Notes: generated by a model from the letters alone, not told the origin. Counted from the first letter of the stretch, positions 9,054-18,042 are shown. The stretch is 64,000 nt of DNA from Nocardioides pinisoli (GCF_024199985.1 NZ_JANARS010000010.1:80191-144190), one strand, 5' to 3'. Numbers and translations: made by a program.

Positions 9054-10106
9054 ATGGCTGGTGCAGATCGCGAGAAGGCCCTCGACGCCGCTCTCGCCCA
9101 GGTGGAGAAGCAGTTCGGCAAGGGCTCGGTCATGCGACTGGGCGACGAGACACGTGCCCCGCTCGAGGTGATCCCCACGGGGTCGATCGCCCTCGACGTG
9201 GCGCTCGGCCTGGGCGGCCTGCCCCGAGGTCGTGTCGTGGAGATCTACGGTCCGGAGTCCTCCGGAAAGACGACGGTCGCCCTCCACGCGGTGGCCAGCG
9301 CGCAGGCTGCCGGCGGCATCGTCGCCTTCATCGACGCCGAGCACGCGCTCGACCCCGACTACGCCAAGGCCCTCGGTGTCGACACCGACGCGCTCCTGGT
9401 CTCCCAGCCCGACTCGGGTGAGCAGGCGCTCGAGATCGCCGACATGCTCATCCGCTCCGGCGCGCTCTCGCTGATCGTCATCGACTCGGTGGCCGCGCTC
9501 GTGCCCCGCGCCGAGATCGAGGGCGAGATGGGCGACAGCCACGTCGGCCTCCAGGCCCGCCTGATGAGCCAGGCCCTGCGCAAGATGACCGGTGCCCTCA
9601 ACAACTCCGGCACCACCGCGATCTTCATCAACCAGCTGCGCGAGAAGATCGGCGTGATGTTCGGCTCGCCGGAGACCACGACCGGTGGTCGCGCGCTGAA
9701 GTTCTACTCCTCGGTGCGCCTCGACGTGCGTCGCATCGAGACGCTCAAGGACGGCACCGACATGGTCGGCAACCGCACCCGCGTCAAGGTCGTGAAGAAC
9801 AAGGTCGCCCCGCCGTTCAAGCAGGCCGAGTTCGACATCATGTACGGCAAGGGCATCAGCCGCGAGGGCGGGCTGATCGACGTGGGCGTCGAGGCGGGCC
9901 TGATCCGCAAGGCCGGCGCCTGGTACACCTACGAGGGCGACCAGCTCGGCCAGGGCAAGGAGAACTCGCGCAACTTCCTGCGCGACAACCCCGACCTGGC
10001 CAACGAGATCGAGAAGCTCATCCTCGAGAAGCTGGGCGTGACTCCGGCCGTCGACAAGCCCGGCGACGACCTGAGCGACGAGCCCATCGGGGTCAATGAC
10101 TTCTGA
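9054..10106 (+). CDS. recA: Recombinase RecA
   Basis: 350 residues, normal RecA length, with no intein. Walker A is GPESSGKT at 66-73; the L2 DNA-binding region INQLREKIGVMFGSPE and the ATP-sensing GGRALKFYSSVRLDVRR segment are intact. RecA coats single-stranded DNA, drives strand exchange and stimulates LexA self-cleavage. The ATG follows a weak GGGA site. An SOS box precedes it and recX follows 122 bp later, the usual actinobacterial order. Confidence 0.99.
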   Translation: MAGADREKALDAALAQVEKQFGKGSVMRLGDETRAPLEVIPTGSIALDVALGLGGLPRGRVVEIYGPESSGKTTVALHAVASAQAAGGIVAFIDAEHALDPDYAKALGVDTDALLVSQPDSGEQALEIADMLIRSGALSLIVIDSVAALVPRAEIEGEMGDSHVGLQARLMSQALRKMTGALNNSGTTAIFINQLREKIGVMFGSPETTTGGRALKFYSSVRLDVRRIETLKDGTDMVGNRTRVKVVKNKVAPPFKQAEFDIMYGKGISREGGLIDVGVEAGLIRKAGAWYTYEGDQLGQGKENSRNFLRDNPDLANEIEKLILEKLGVTPAVDKPGDDLSDEPIGVNDF

Positions 10107-10115
10107 CCGCGCAGG

Positions 10116-10138
10116 CGGTCACGAGGGACGAGTGACCG
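10116..10138 (+). terminator. Weak hairpin after recA
   Basis: CGGTCAC and GTGACCG form a perfect 7-bp stem with a nine-base loop nine bases after the recA stop. There is no T-run. It may attenuate read-through into recX or stabilise the recA mRNA end. Confidence 0.4.
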
Positions 10139-10152
10139 GCGTCGCGCGGGCA

Positions 10153-10205
10153 GGTTGAGCAAGCGTCCGACCGAGCTTGCGAGGGCGGATCCGCGCGTCG
10201 AAACC
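10153..10205. repeat. REP-like intergenic element between recA and recX
   Basis: The stretch begins GGTTGAGCAAGCG and ends CGCGCGTCGAAACC, with an internal GCAAGC...GCTTGC dyad. The end sequences resemble dispersed intergenic palindromic repeats that I recall from Nocardioides and related genomes, bounded by GGTTGAG and CGAAACC. Only one copy is in this window, so its repeat nature is inference. Confidence 0.4.
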
Positions 10206-10228
10206 CGATGCTCCAAGGAGTCGAGGCG

Positions 10229-10960
10229 ATGACGAAGGAGACGCGTCCGGCCCCCGACTGGGTCGGCGACGTCGGACTCGGCGTCAGGGCGTGGGTGGGG
10301 GAGCCCCCATCCACGCCCGAGGTCGAGCCATCGGACGGTGCGCGCGCCCGCCGTGGGAGTGGTGGCGGACGCAAGGGCCGTGGGGGCGGCCGAGGTCGCA
10401 CCCGGACGTGGGAGGAGCGCGAGGCGGCGCGGATCGCCCGTGAGGAGGCTGCGGCCGCCGAGGTCGAGGCCGACCCGGAGGCCGTGGCCCGCAAGATCCT
10501 GCTCGACACGCTGACCGGACAGGCCCGCTCGCGACAGGAGCTGGCCGACAAGCTGGCCAAGCGGGGAGTCCCCGACGAGCTGGCGGCGCAGCTGCTCGAC
10601 CGCTTCACCGAGGTCGGGCTGATCGACGACGCGGCCTACGCCCGGCAGTGGGTGGAGAGCCGGCACCGCAGCCGAGGACTGGCGCCGCGGGCGCTGGCCC
10701 AGGAGCTGCGCCGCAAGGGCATCGACGACGAGGACGCGAAGTCCGCGCTGGAGCAGATCGACGAGGGTGACCAGCGCGCCGCCGCCCGGGCGCTCGTCGA
10801 CAAGAAGCTGCGCTCGATGCGCGGGCTCGACCACCAGGTGGCCACCCGCCGCCTGGCCGGACTGCTGGCCCGCAAGGGCTACGCAGCCGGCCTGGCCTTC
10901 TCGGTCGTCCGCGAGGCGCTCGGTGAGGCCGCCGACGACGAGCCGCACCCCGACTTGTGA
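10229..10960 (+). CDS. recX: Regulatory protein RecX
   Basis: 243 residues. The C-terminal 160 show the three tandem three-helix repeats of RecX (ARKILLDTLTGQARSRQEL; LIDDAAYARQWVESR; ALAQELRRKGID; then ATRRLAGLLARKGY). RecX binds RecA filaments and limits recombinase and coprotease activity. An N-terminal region of about 70 residues is Gly/Arg-rich and low in complexity, longer than in E. coli. The ATG at 10229 is preferred because AAGGAG stands about nine bases upstream; an in-frame ATG at 10208 lacks such a site. Confidence 0.93.
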   Translation: MTKETRPAPDWVGDVGLGVRAWVGEPPSTPEVEPSDGARARRGSGGGRKGRGGGRGRTRTWEEREAARIAREEAAAAEVEADPEAVARKILLDTLTGQARSRQELADKLAKRGVPDELAAQLLDRFTEVGLIDDAAYARQWVESRHRSRGLAPRALAQELRRKGIDDEDAKSALEQIDEGDQRAAARALVDKKLRSMRGLDHQVATRRLAGLLARKGYAAGLAFSVVREALGEAADDEPHPDL

Positions 10961-11009
10961 GCGGGAGCGGCCGGAGCCGTGGCCGTCGGTGCTCTGGAGC
11001 AGCAGGTCG

Positions 11010-11026
11010 ACGGGCGGACCGCCCGT
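11010..11026 (+). terminator. GC hairpin after recX
   Basis: ACGGGC and GCCCGT form a 6-bp stem around GGACC, 50 bp after the recX stop and before the phosphoribosyltransferase promoter. No T-run follows, so termination strength is uncertain. Confidence 0.35.
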
Positions 11027-11060
11027 TCCCACGAGCGCCGTGGTCTGGTGGGATGGGCCG

Positions 11061-11552
11061 GTGAGCAGCGAACGCGAGGTCCTCACCTACGACCTCTTCG
11101 GCACCGCGACCCGCGAGCTGGCGCAGGAGGTGGCCGACTCGGGGTTCCGCCCCGACATGATCCTGGCGATCGCGCGCGGCGGGCTCGCCCTCGGGATGGG
11201 TCTGGGCTACGCGCTGGCGGTCAAGAACATCTCGGTCGTCAACGTCGAGTTCTACACCGGCGTCGACCAGCGCCTCGACGTCCCGATCATGCTGCCGCCC
11301 ACCCCGGCTGCGGTCGACCTGTCGGGGCTGAAGGTGCTCGTGGCCGACGACGTCGCCGACACCGGTCGGACCCTGGAGCTGGTGCACGCGTTCTGCGAGG
11401 GACACGTGGCAGAGGTCCGCACGGTCGTCATCTACGAGAAGCCGCAGTCGGTGATCAAGCCCGACTACTCGTGGCGGAGCACCGAGCGCTGGATCGACTT
11501 CCCGTGGTCGGTGCTCCCGCCGGTGGTCGATCCCGAGGCGCTCGCCCACTGA
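11061..11552 (+). CDS. Type I phosphoribosyltransferase
   Basis: 163 residues from a GTG. The PRPP-binding signature VLVADDVADTGRT (the DD...TGRT loop) is intact, and the N-terminal MILAIARGGLALG matches the dinucleotide loop of xanthine-guanine and related phosphoribosyltransferases. Such enzymes add a purine base to PRPP; exact base specificity cannot be read here. TGGGAT six bases before the GTG suggests a leaderless transcript, separate from recX. Confidence 0.85.
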   Translation: MSSEREVLTYDLFGTATRELAQEVADSGFRPDMILAIARGGLALGMGLGYALAVKNISVVNVEFYTGVDQRLDVPIMLPPTPAAVDLSGLKVLVADDVADTGRTLELVHAFCEGHVAEVRTVVIYEKPQSVIKPDYSWRSTERWIDFPWSVLPPVVDPEALAH

Positions 11553-11564
11553 CACACTCGCCGG

Positions 11565-12278
11565 ATGCACTCCGTCCCTGTCGTCGTACGTCATGACGAG
11601 CGCGAGCTCACCGGCGCGGTCCGGCCCGGCGAGTCCTGGGCCGCGGCCGCGACGCGGATCGCCGCCACGGTCTCCGGCGAACCCGTCGCCGACGACCTGT
11701 CGGGAGCGACGCTGCGGTTCGCGGTCGAGCCCGACCAGCGCATCGTGCTGCGGGCAATGACGCGCGGTGACCTGCCGCTCCTCACCCGGTGGCTCCAGCA
11801 GCCGCACGTCCGGCGCTGGTGGCACGCCGACGGGGACCCGAGCCCCGAACGGGTGGTCGCGACCTACGGGCCCCGGGTCGACGGCACGACACCGATCCGG
11901 ATGTGGGTGGTGGACCTCAAAGGCCACTCGATCGGGTTCGTCCAGGACTACCGGATCAGCGACTACCCCGACTTCGCGCTGCTGACGCCGGACCCCGACG
12001 CGATCGGTCTCGACTACGCCATCGGGGAGCCCGCGTGGGCGGGGCGCGGCCTCGGCGCGCGTGTCCTGTGGTCGTGGATGCGGGGCGCGCGGCACCGGTT
12101 CCCGGACGCGACGGCCTACTTCGCCGCGCCGGACCACCGCAACGCGGCCTCGCTGCGGATCCTCGAGAAGGCGGGCTTCGATCAGGGCACCTGGTTCGAC
12201 GAGCCGCAGCGTGACGGCAGGGTGGCCACGGTCGTCGGCTGCACCCTCGACGTGCGCCGCGTGCTGGGCGTCGCCTGA
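11565..12278 (+). CDS. GNAT acetyltransferase (AAC(6')-like) with N-terminal extension
   Basis: 237 residues. The C-terminal 175 form a GNAT domain of the type with WLQQPHVRRWWH near the start, AWAGRGLGARVLWSW as the acetyl-CoA loop, and DHRNAASLRILEKAGF near the end, resembling aminoglycoside 6'-N-acetyltransferases and siderophore acyltransferases. The first 60 or so residues are not part of that domain and I do not recognise them. Resistance cannot be claimed without assay. CACACT six bases before the ATG gives a candidate -10; the gene starts 12 bp after the phosphoribosyltransferase stop. Confidence 0.75.
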   Translation: MHSVPVVVRHDERELTGAVRPGESWAAAATRIAATVSGEPVADDLSGATLRFAVEPDQRIVLRAMTRGDLPLLTRWLQQPHVRRWWHADGDPSPERVVATYGPRVDGTTPIRMWVVDLKGHSIGFVQDYRISDYPDFALLTPDPDAIGLDYAIGEPAWAGRGLGARVLWSWMRGARHRFPDATAYFAAPDHRNAASLRILEKAGFDQGTWFDEPQRDGRVATVVGCTLDVRRVLGVA

Positions 12279-12302
12279 CGGTCGGTGCGTCATGATGTGC
12301 GC

Positions 12303-13166
12303 ATGACGAGCCCCCAGCCCTCGCCGATCGCCGACGCGCTCCGCCTGCCCAATGGCCCGGTCGACCTGACGGCGGTCGAGACCGACGCCGCACCGGGCTT
12401 CGACGGGGCCAAGGCCGACGGCAAGGCCGCGCTGACCGCGATGGGCGACGAGCTCGCCGACCTGCAGGAGCGGCTCTGGGCCGAGCGGACGGTCGGGTCC
12501 GAGCGTCGCGTCCTGCTCGTCCTGCAGGGCATGGACACGAGCGGCAAGGGCGGCGTCCTCCGTCACACGATCGGGCTCGTCGACCCCCAGGGCGTCCGCA
12601 TCACCAGCTTCAAGGCGCCCACCGAGGAGGAGAAGCGGCACGACTTCCTCTGGCGCATCGAGAAGGGCCTGCCCGACGCCGGCTACATCGGCGTCTTCGA
12701 CCGCTCCCACTACGAGGACGTCCTCATCGCACGCGTCCGCGGGTTCGCCGACCCGGACGAGATCGAGCGCCGCTACGGCGCGATCAACGACTTCGAGGCC
12801 CGGCTCGTCGACGACGGGTTCTCGATCATCAAGTGCATGCTCCACATCAGCGCCGACGAGCAGAAGGCACGGCTGGTCGAGCGCCTCGCCAACCCCGAGA
12901 AGCACTGGAAGTACAACCCCGGTGACCTCGACGAGCGGGCGCTGTGGCCCGCCTACCGCGAGGCCTACGAGGTCGCGCTCGAGCGCACCAGCACAGATGT
13001 CGCGCCGTGGCACGTGGTGCCGTCGGACAAGAAGTGGTTCCGCAACCTGGCCGTCGGCCAGATCCTCCTCGACACCCTGCGCGGCCTCGACCTGCAGTGG
13101 CCGGCCGCCGACTTCGACGTGGCGGCCGAGACCGAGCGTCTCGCCGAGGAGGACCCGGTCCAGTGA
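12303..13166 (+). CDS. ppk2: Polyphosphate kinase 2 (polyphosphate:nucleotide phosphotransferase)
   Basis: 287 residues, single-domain PPK2. Walker A is GMDTSGKGG at 76-84; DRSHYEDV at 133-140 is the Walker B region of PPK2; the lid-type KHWKYNPGDLDER and the CMLHIS strand also match. PPK2 enzymes move phosphate between polyphosphate and AMP, ADP or GDP. The ATG at 12303 is preferred over an in-frame GTG at 12285 because CATGAT lies six bases before it. The stop overlaps the HipA-like kinase start (GTGA). Confidence 0.92.
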   Translation: MTSPQPSPIADALRLPNGPVDLTAVETDAAPGFDGAKADGKAALTAMGDELADLQERLWAERTVGSERRVLLVLQGMDTSGKGGVLRHTIGLVDPQGVRITSFKAPTEEEKRHDFLWRIEKGLPDAGYIGVFDRSHYEDVLIARVRGFADPDEIERRYGAINDFEARLVDDGFSIIKCMLHISADEQKARLVERLANPEKHWKYNPGDLDERALWPAYREAYEVALERTSTDVAPWHVVPSDKKWFRNLAVGQILLDTLRGLDLQWPAADFDVAAETERLAEEDPVQ

Positions 13167-13963
13167 GCTCCGCCGGACTCCCCACCGGACTCCCCACAGG
13201 CCTCCCGACTGTCACGGTCACCCGCTACGTCACGCCGCTGCACGAGGGAGGCAGCCTGCCCGGCGTCGTCGAGGGCGACGACCTCGGCACCTACGTGTGC
13301 AAGTTCCGCGGCGCCGGCCAGGGCGCCAAGGTGCTGGTCGCCGAGGTCATCGTGAGCGCCCTGGCCACCCGGCTGGGCCTGCGCACCCCGCGGCTCGTCG
13401 TCCTCGACCTCGACCCCGAGCTCGCCCGCTACGAGGCGGACGAGGAGGTGCAGGACCTGCTCAACGCGAGCGTCGGTCCCAACCTCGGCATCGACTTCCT
13501 CCCCGGCTCCTTCGGCGTCGACGGGCAGGTGAGCGCGGCCGACGACGAGGGTGCCCGCGTGCTGTGGCTCGACGCGTTCACCGCCAACGTCGACCGCTCG
13601 TGGCGCAACCCCAACCTGCTCCTCTGGCACGGCGACCTGTGGGTGATCGACCACGGGGCCTCCCTCTACTTCCACCACGGCTGGCGGTCCGGGGTCACCG
13701 ATCCGGCGAAGTTCGCCGCCCAGCCCTGGGACGCCGGCGGCCACGTCTTCGAGACGTGCGCACGCCGGGCGATCGAGCTCGACGCGGAGATCGCGGCACC
13801 GCTCGACCGTGACGTCTTCATCGAGGTGCTGGACCAGGTCCCCGACGTCTGGCTGGAGACGGTGCCCGGTGCGGAGACGCCGGACGCGCTGCGCCAGGCG
13901 TACGTCGACTTCCTCCTCGCGCGCCTCGGCACCCGCCAGTGGCTCCCGGCGGTGGCGCGATGA
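13163..13963 (+). CDS. HipA-like kinase family protein
   Basis: 266 residues from a GTG overlapping the PPK2 stop. The kinase-like core shows YVCKFRGAGQGAKVLVAE (an ATP-binding Lys strand), LDAFTANVDRSWRNPN (a D-x2-x-N catalytic-loop equivalent) and VIDHGASLYFHH (the metal-binding Asp). It is shorter than toxin HipA, about 430 residues, and matches the stand-alone HipA-family kinase group found beside DUF3037. The N-terminus has a GLPT triplet repeat encoded by three copies of a short unit, so the true start could be later. Role unknown; a phosphotransferase acting on a protein or metabolite is likely. Confidence 0.8.
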   Translation: MSSAGLPTGLPTGLPTVTVTRYVTPLHEGGSLPGVVEGDDLGTYVCKFRGAGQGAKVLVAEVIVSALATRLGLRTPRLVVLDLDPELARYEADEEVQDLLNASVGPNLGIDFLPGSFGVDGQVSAADDEGARVLWLDAFTANVDRSWRNPNLLLWHGDLWVIDHGASLYFHHGWRSGVTDPAKFAAQPWDAGGHVFETCARRAIELDAEIAAPLDRDVFIEVLDQVPDVWLETVPGAETPDALRQAYVDFLLARLGTRQWLPAVAR

Positions 13964-14346
13964 CCGCCACCCGGATGGCCTACCAGTACGTCGTGCTCCG
14001 GTGCGTGCCGCGCCCCGAGCGCGAGGAGTTCCTCAACGTGGGCGTCGTGCTGCACTGCCAGGCCGCCGACTTCCTCGACGTGGCGTGGTCGGTCGACGCC
14101 GACCGGTTGCGGGCGCTCCACCCGGGCATCGACGTCGACCAGGTGTGCGAGGCGCTCGCCTTCACCGACTGGGTGTGCCGGGGCGACGAGCGTGGGGGCG
14201 CGGCCGCGCGCCAGTCGCTGGGCCAGCGGTTCGGCTTCCTGAAGGCGCCGCGCAGCACGGTGCTCCAGCCCGGTCCGGTCCACGGGGGACTGACCGCTGA
14301 CCCCGCCCGTCAGCTCGAGCACCTCCGCGAGCGCCTCGTGGGGTGA
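13960..14346 (+). CDS. DUF3037 protein
   Basis: 128 residues. YQYVVLRCVPRPEREEFLNVGVVL at the N-terminus is the hallmark of DUF3037, of unknown function. It is coupled to the HipA-like kinase by an ATGA overlap; the two families are often neighbours, which suggests partner or substrate status. No toxin or antitoxin DNA-binding motif is visible, so this should not be called a toxin-antitoxin pair on sequence alone. Confidence 0.85.
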   Translation: MTATRMAYQYVVLRCVPRPEREEFLNVGVVLHCQAADFLDVAWSVDADRLRALHPGIDVDQVCEALAFTDWVCRGDERGGAAARQSLGQRFGFLKAPRSTVLQPGPVHGGLTADPARQLEHLRERLVG

Positions 14347-14356
14347 TACTCGGCAG

Positions 14357-17300
14357 GTGAGCCCGCCCGCCGGTGTCACCCGGATCCGACTGGCGTCCAC
14401 GCTGGCCGTGGACACCGGTGACGGTCCGCGCGCGGGTCGCGAGCTGGGCAGCCGCAAGGCGAGGACCCTCCTTGCCCTGCTGGCGGCCGCCCGGGGGCGT
14501 CCGGTCGCCACCGACCGGGTCGTCGACGCGCTGTGGCACGAGTCCCCGCCGGCCGACCCCGCGGCCAACGTGGCGACCCTGGTCAGCCGGGTCCGGCGCA
14601 CCGTGGGTCCGTCGGTCGTGGTCGGCCTGCCGGGCGCCTACGCGCTGGGCGGCACGTGGTCCCTCGACGTGGTCGAGGCCGAGCAGTGGTGCGCCGAGGC
14701 TGCCGCGCGGCTGGCCGCAGGCGAGCACGCGCTCGCCGACGCGGCAGCCGCCGCCGCGCAGGAGCTGCTCGGGACCGAGCCGGCGTTGCTCGACGAGGTG
14801 GACGACGGCTGGGTCGTGGGCGTCCGCGCCGAGGTCGACGACCTGCGCCGCACCGCCCGCCACCACCGGGTGACGGCGCTGCTCGAGCTCGACCCCGCCG
14901 CCGCGGTCCGGGTCGCGAGCGCAGGAGTCGTGGTCGACGGCGACGACGAGCGAGCCGTGCGCGACCTGATGCGCGCGCTGGCTGCCGACGGGCAGACGCC
15001 GGCGGCGCTCACGGCGTACGACCGGCTGGCCCGCCGCCTGCGCGACGAGCTCGGCAGCGACCCCGACCGCGCCACGGCCGACCTGCACCTGGCCCTGCTG
15101 CGCGAGGTCGAGGTCCGGCCGGAGGCCGGGCCTGCTGCCGCAGCCACGGCTGTCGCGCCGCGAGCGACCCAGCCGGCGGCGCTCGTGGGTCGCGAGGCCG
15201 AGGTCGCGCACCTCCGTGAGGCGTGGAACCGGTCGGTGGACGGACGGTCGGTGGCGCTCCAGCTCGTCGTCGGCGAGGGCGGGATCGGCAAGACCCGGCT
15301 GCTGGACGCCGTCGCCGACCTCGTGTCGACGACGGGGGGCCAGGTGCTGCGGGGCAGGTGCCACCCGGCCGAGCGGTCGCTGTTCCTGCAGCCGTTCGTC
15401 GACGCGCTACGGCCCGCGCTCGGCGGGCTGGGCCGCGACGAGCTGCTGGCGGTGGTGCGCGACCACGAGGCGGCGTGGGTCTCCCTGGTGCCCGACCTCG
15501 CCGGCCTCCTTCCCGGGGCCGCACCACGGCCCGCGGACCGCGACCTGCTGCGCCGGGCGGCGTACGACGCCGTGGCCGTCGCGCTGCGTCGGCTGGCCGT
15601 CGCGCGGCCGGTCGTGGTCGTCCTCGACGACCTCCAGGACTCGGGTGCGGCCACCGTCGACCTCCTGGGCTACCTCGCCGGACGGCTCGACGGGGCTCGG
15701 GTCCTGCTCGTCGGCGCCGTGCGCAGCGAGGACGCCGCCGTCGTCGAGCGCCTCGGCGACCGGGCCACGCGCCTCCACCTCGGTCCGCTCGGGCCGGCCG
15801 CGGTGGACACGCTGGCCATGGCGGCGGGTGTCGGTGCGCACGGCCGCCAGGTCATGGCCCGCACCGCCGGCCACACGCTCAGCGTCGTCGAGAGCCTCCG
15901 CGCCCTCGCCGGCGGGGAGACCGGCGTGCCGGCCTCGCTGGCGGAGGGGGTGCTGGGCCGCGTCGCCCGGCTCCCCGAGCAGACCCGCGCGGTCGTCGAG
16001 GCGGGCGCGGTCCTGCGCCGCCGCCTCGACCCGCGGCTGCTGGCAGGACTCACCGAGGTCTCCGAGGTCGCGGCCACCCGCGCCTGCGAGGAGCTGACCC
16101 GAGCCGGCCTCTTCACCCGCGGGGGCGCGGTCTACGAGTTCGCGAACGACCTCTTCCAGGAGTGCGTCCACGCGGCCCTCCCCGAGGCGGTCGCGGCGGC
16201 CTACCACCGCCGAGCGGCCGACCTGACGAGCGACCGCCCCGAGGTGATGGCCACGCACGCCCACGCGGTCGGCGACGACGCACGGGCGGCGCGCGGATGG
16301 CTGCTGGCGGGGGAGGAGGCGCTGGCACGCGCTGCCGTCGAGGACGCCCGCACGCTCGTCGAGCGCTGCCTCGCGACGCCTGACCTCGCCGCCGAGACCC
16401 GGGCGCGGGCGCTGCTCGTGCGCGGGCGCGTGCACGAGGCCGGGACCAGCTGGACGGACGCCCTGCACGACATCGACGCCGCCCTGGCGTGGGCGCGGAC
16501 CAGCGGCGAGCGGCGCCTCGAGCTGGCTGCGCTCCGGGCCCGCGGTGGTGACGCCGCCGTCGGCGCACAGCTCGGCACCGACGAGCTGCTCGGCCCGCTC
16601 GAGGACGGCGCGCGGCTGGCCGCCGACCTCGGTGACCGGCGGGCCGAGGCCGACTTCGGGTGCCGGCTCACCGTGCTGGAGGCCAGCCGGCTGCGGCTCG
16701 CGGCGGCCCGGGCGCGGGCGGACCGGGTGCTGGCCCGCGCCCGCGCGTCCGGGTCGGAGGAGGGCGTCGTCCTGGCGCTCGACGGGCTCAAGACGGTGGC
16801 CTGGTACCTCGGCGACACGCCCCTCCTCGCCGACACCGTGCGAGAGCTCGAGCCGATGGTGTGGGCACGCGACGACTCCTGGCTGATCCAGTGGGTGGTG
16901 TTCGAGGGAGCCTTCGTGCCCGCCGCCCGGGACGACTGGGCCGGTGCGCGGGAGCTGCTCCACGAGGCGCGCGCCCTCAACGTCCGCAGCGGGTTCCCGG
17001 CCTACGCCGGCCACCTGCGGGCCTACGAGGGGTGGCTGGCGCGCCTCGCCGGTGACCTCGACGAGGCCCGGGACCTGGGCACCCGCGCGGTCGAGGAGAC
17101 CTCGGCCGTCGACCACCCGTGGTGGCACTCGTGGGCCGCCGGGCTGCTCGCAGCCACCCTCGTCGAGCTGGGCGACGGGTCCGCGGCGGAGCGGGTGGCG
17201 CGCGCGGGGATGACGGCGCGGAGGGGCACGGCCCGCCCCGGGCGGCTCCTCTGCGCGGCCGCGCTGGCGGCGGCGACCGGCGAGCTGACCCGGCCGGCCA

Positions 17301-17554
17301 CCGACGACCTGATGGCGGTGGACTGCCCGGCGGGGCGAGCGTGGGTGCTCGGCGCCGACGCCTACCTCCTGCTCGCCGGAGCGGCCGCCGCCCGCGGGGA
17401 CGGGGGCGAGGCGGCACGCGTCCTGGCGCCCCTGCGGACGGCGACCGCCGGGAACTGGCCCGCGATCCGGCGGCGGGTCGTGGCGGTCGGTCAGAGCGCC
17501 TCGAGCACCAGCCGCGCCGCCCGTTCCGCACCGTCCGAGGGCACCGGCCGGTAG
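14357..17554 (+). CDS. Large BTAD/AAA-ATPase regulator (SARP-like)
   Basis: 1065 residues from a GTG. Residues 1-95 look like an OmpR-type winged helix (SRKARTLLALLAAARGRPV, VDALWHESPPADP, VSRVRR); about 100-250 is a bacterial transcriptional activation domain (BTAD) with AAQELL and LGSDPDRATADLH; a P-loop GEGGIGKTR near 315 opens an AAA/STAND ATPase with VVVLDDLQ as Walker B; the remaining 500 residues are helical, TPR-like. There is no C-terminal LuxR HTH. GATACT six bases before the GTG suggests leaderless expression. Its last 64 bp overlap the convergent glycosyltransferase remnant, so the final 20 residues may not be ancestral. Target genes unknown. Confidence 0.85.
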   Translation: MSPPAGVTRIRLASTLAVDTGDGPRAGRELGSRKARTLLALLAAARGRPVATDRVVDALWHESPPADPAANVATLVSRVRRTVGPSVVVGLPGAYALGGTWSLDVVEAEQWCAEAAARLAAGEHALADAAAAAAQELLGTEPALLDEVDDGWVVGVRAEVDDLRRTARHHRVTALLELDPAAAVRVASAGVVVDGDDERAVRDLMRALAADGQTPAALTAYDRLARRLRDELGSDPDRATADLHLALLREVEVRPEAGPAAAATAVAPRATQPAALVGREAEVAHLREAWNRSVDGRSVALQLVVGEGGIGKTRLLDAVADLVSTTGGQVLRGRCHPAERSLFLQPFVDALRPALGGLGRDELLAVVRDHEAAWVSLVPDLAGLLPGAAPRPADRDLLRRAAYDAVAVALRRLAVARPVVVVLDDLQDSGAATVDLLGYLAGRLDGARVLLVGAVRSEDAAVVERLGDRATRLHLGPLGPAAVDTLAMAAGVGAHGRQVMARTAGHTLSVVESLRALAGGETGVPASLAEGVLGRVARLPEQTRAVVEAGAVLRRRLDPRLLAGLTEVSEVAATRACEELTRAGLFTRGGAVYEFANDLFQECVHAALPEAVAAAYHRRAADLTSDRPEVMATHAHAVGDDARAARGWLLAGEEALARAAVEDARTLVERCLATPDLAAETRARALLVRGRVHEAGTSWTDALHDIDAALAWARTSGERRLELAALRARGGDAAVGAQLGTDELLGPLEDGARLAADLGDRRAEADFGCRLTVLEASRLRLAAARARADRVLARARASGSEEGVVLALDGLKTVAWYLGDTPLLADTVRELEPMVWARDDSWLIQWVVFEGAFVPAARDDWAGARELLHEARALNVRSGFPAYAGHLRAYEGWLARLAGDLDEARDLGTRAVEETSAVDHPWWHSWAAGLLAATLVELGDGSAAERVARAGMTARRGTARPGRLLCAAALAAATGELTRPATDDLMAVDCPAGRAWVLGADAYLLLAGAAAARGDGGEAARVLAPLRTATAGNWPAIRRRVVAVGQSASSTSRAARSAPSEGTGR

Positions 17555-18042
17555 TCGACCGGCTGCTGGAGGAGCGTCACCAGCTCCTCGGCCACCCGGC
17601 CGGGCTCGGCGTCGGCATAGGCCAACGCACGTCCGGCCCGGTGCCGCTCGAGGCGGTGGCGCACGTGGACCTGCTGCTCGAAGTGGTGCTCGAGCGGGAC
17701 GTAGAGGAACGGGCGCCGCGCCGCCGTCAGCTCCATGGTGGTGCTCAGCCCGCCCTGCACGACCGCGACGTCGCAGGCGGCGTGGTGCAGGTCGAGGTCG
17801 GGCAGGAAGCCGTGCACCTCGACGCCGTCGGGGACGCGCAGGCTGCCCGCGTCGATCCGGGGCCCGCTGACCAGCACCATCCGCAGGCCGGGGATCGCGG
17901 CGGCCAGTGGGTCGTACGACGCTGCGACACGCTGCAGCAGGTGGTGCCCCACCCCGGAGCCGCCGACCGAGACCACGCACACGACGTCGTCCGGTCCGTA
18001 GCCGAGGCGGTCGCGCAGCTCCTCGCGCCGCGCGGGGTCGGG
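17491..18042 (-). pseudogene. Glycosyltransferase (GT-B), C-terminal remnant
   Basis: On the minus strand about 184 residues match the C-terminal half of UDP-glycosyltransferase-like proteins: DDVVCVVSVGGSGVG, VEVHGFLPDLDLHHAACDVAVVQGGLSTTMEL and RPFLYVPLEHHFEQQVH, which contain the nucleotide-sugar binding region and the QGGLST turn. The N-terminal acceptor domain, around 200 residues, is missing: upstream of about 18,042 the DNA instead encodes, on the other strand, the end of a methyltransferase. An ATG-initiated frame to 18,219 exists but its first 55-60 residues are antisense to that gene. The remnant is probably non-functional. Confidence 0.75.

Noticed and set aside
11565..12278. Aminoglycoside resistance gene
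   Set aside because: The GNAT fold resembles AAC(6') enzymes but sequence alone cannot separate these from siderophore or other acetyltransferases, and there is no mobile context.
10605..13013. 802-codon open frame on the minus strand
   Set aside because: It runs antisense across recX, the phosphoribosyltransferase, GNAT and ppk2 genes and shows no domain; long antisense frames are expected at this GC content.
13163..14346. HipA-like kinase plus DUF3037 as a HipBA toxin-antitoxin pair
   Set aside because: No HipB-type DNA-binding partner is present, the kinase is much shorter than HipA toxin, and DUF3037 has no HTH motif.
15407..17980. 857-codon open frame on the minus strand
   Set aside because: Antisense to the BTAD regulator; low-complexity Arg/Gly/Pro composition and no motif.
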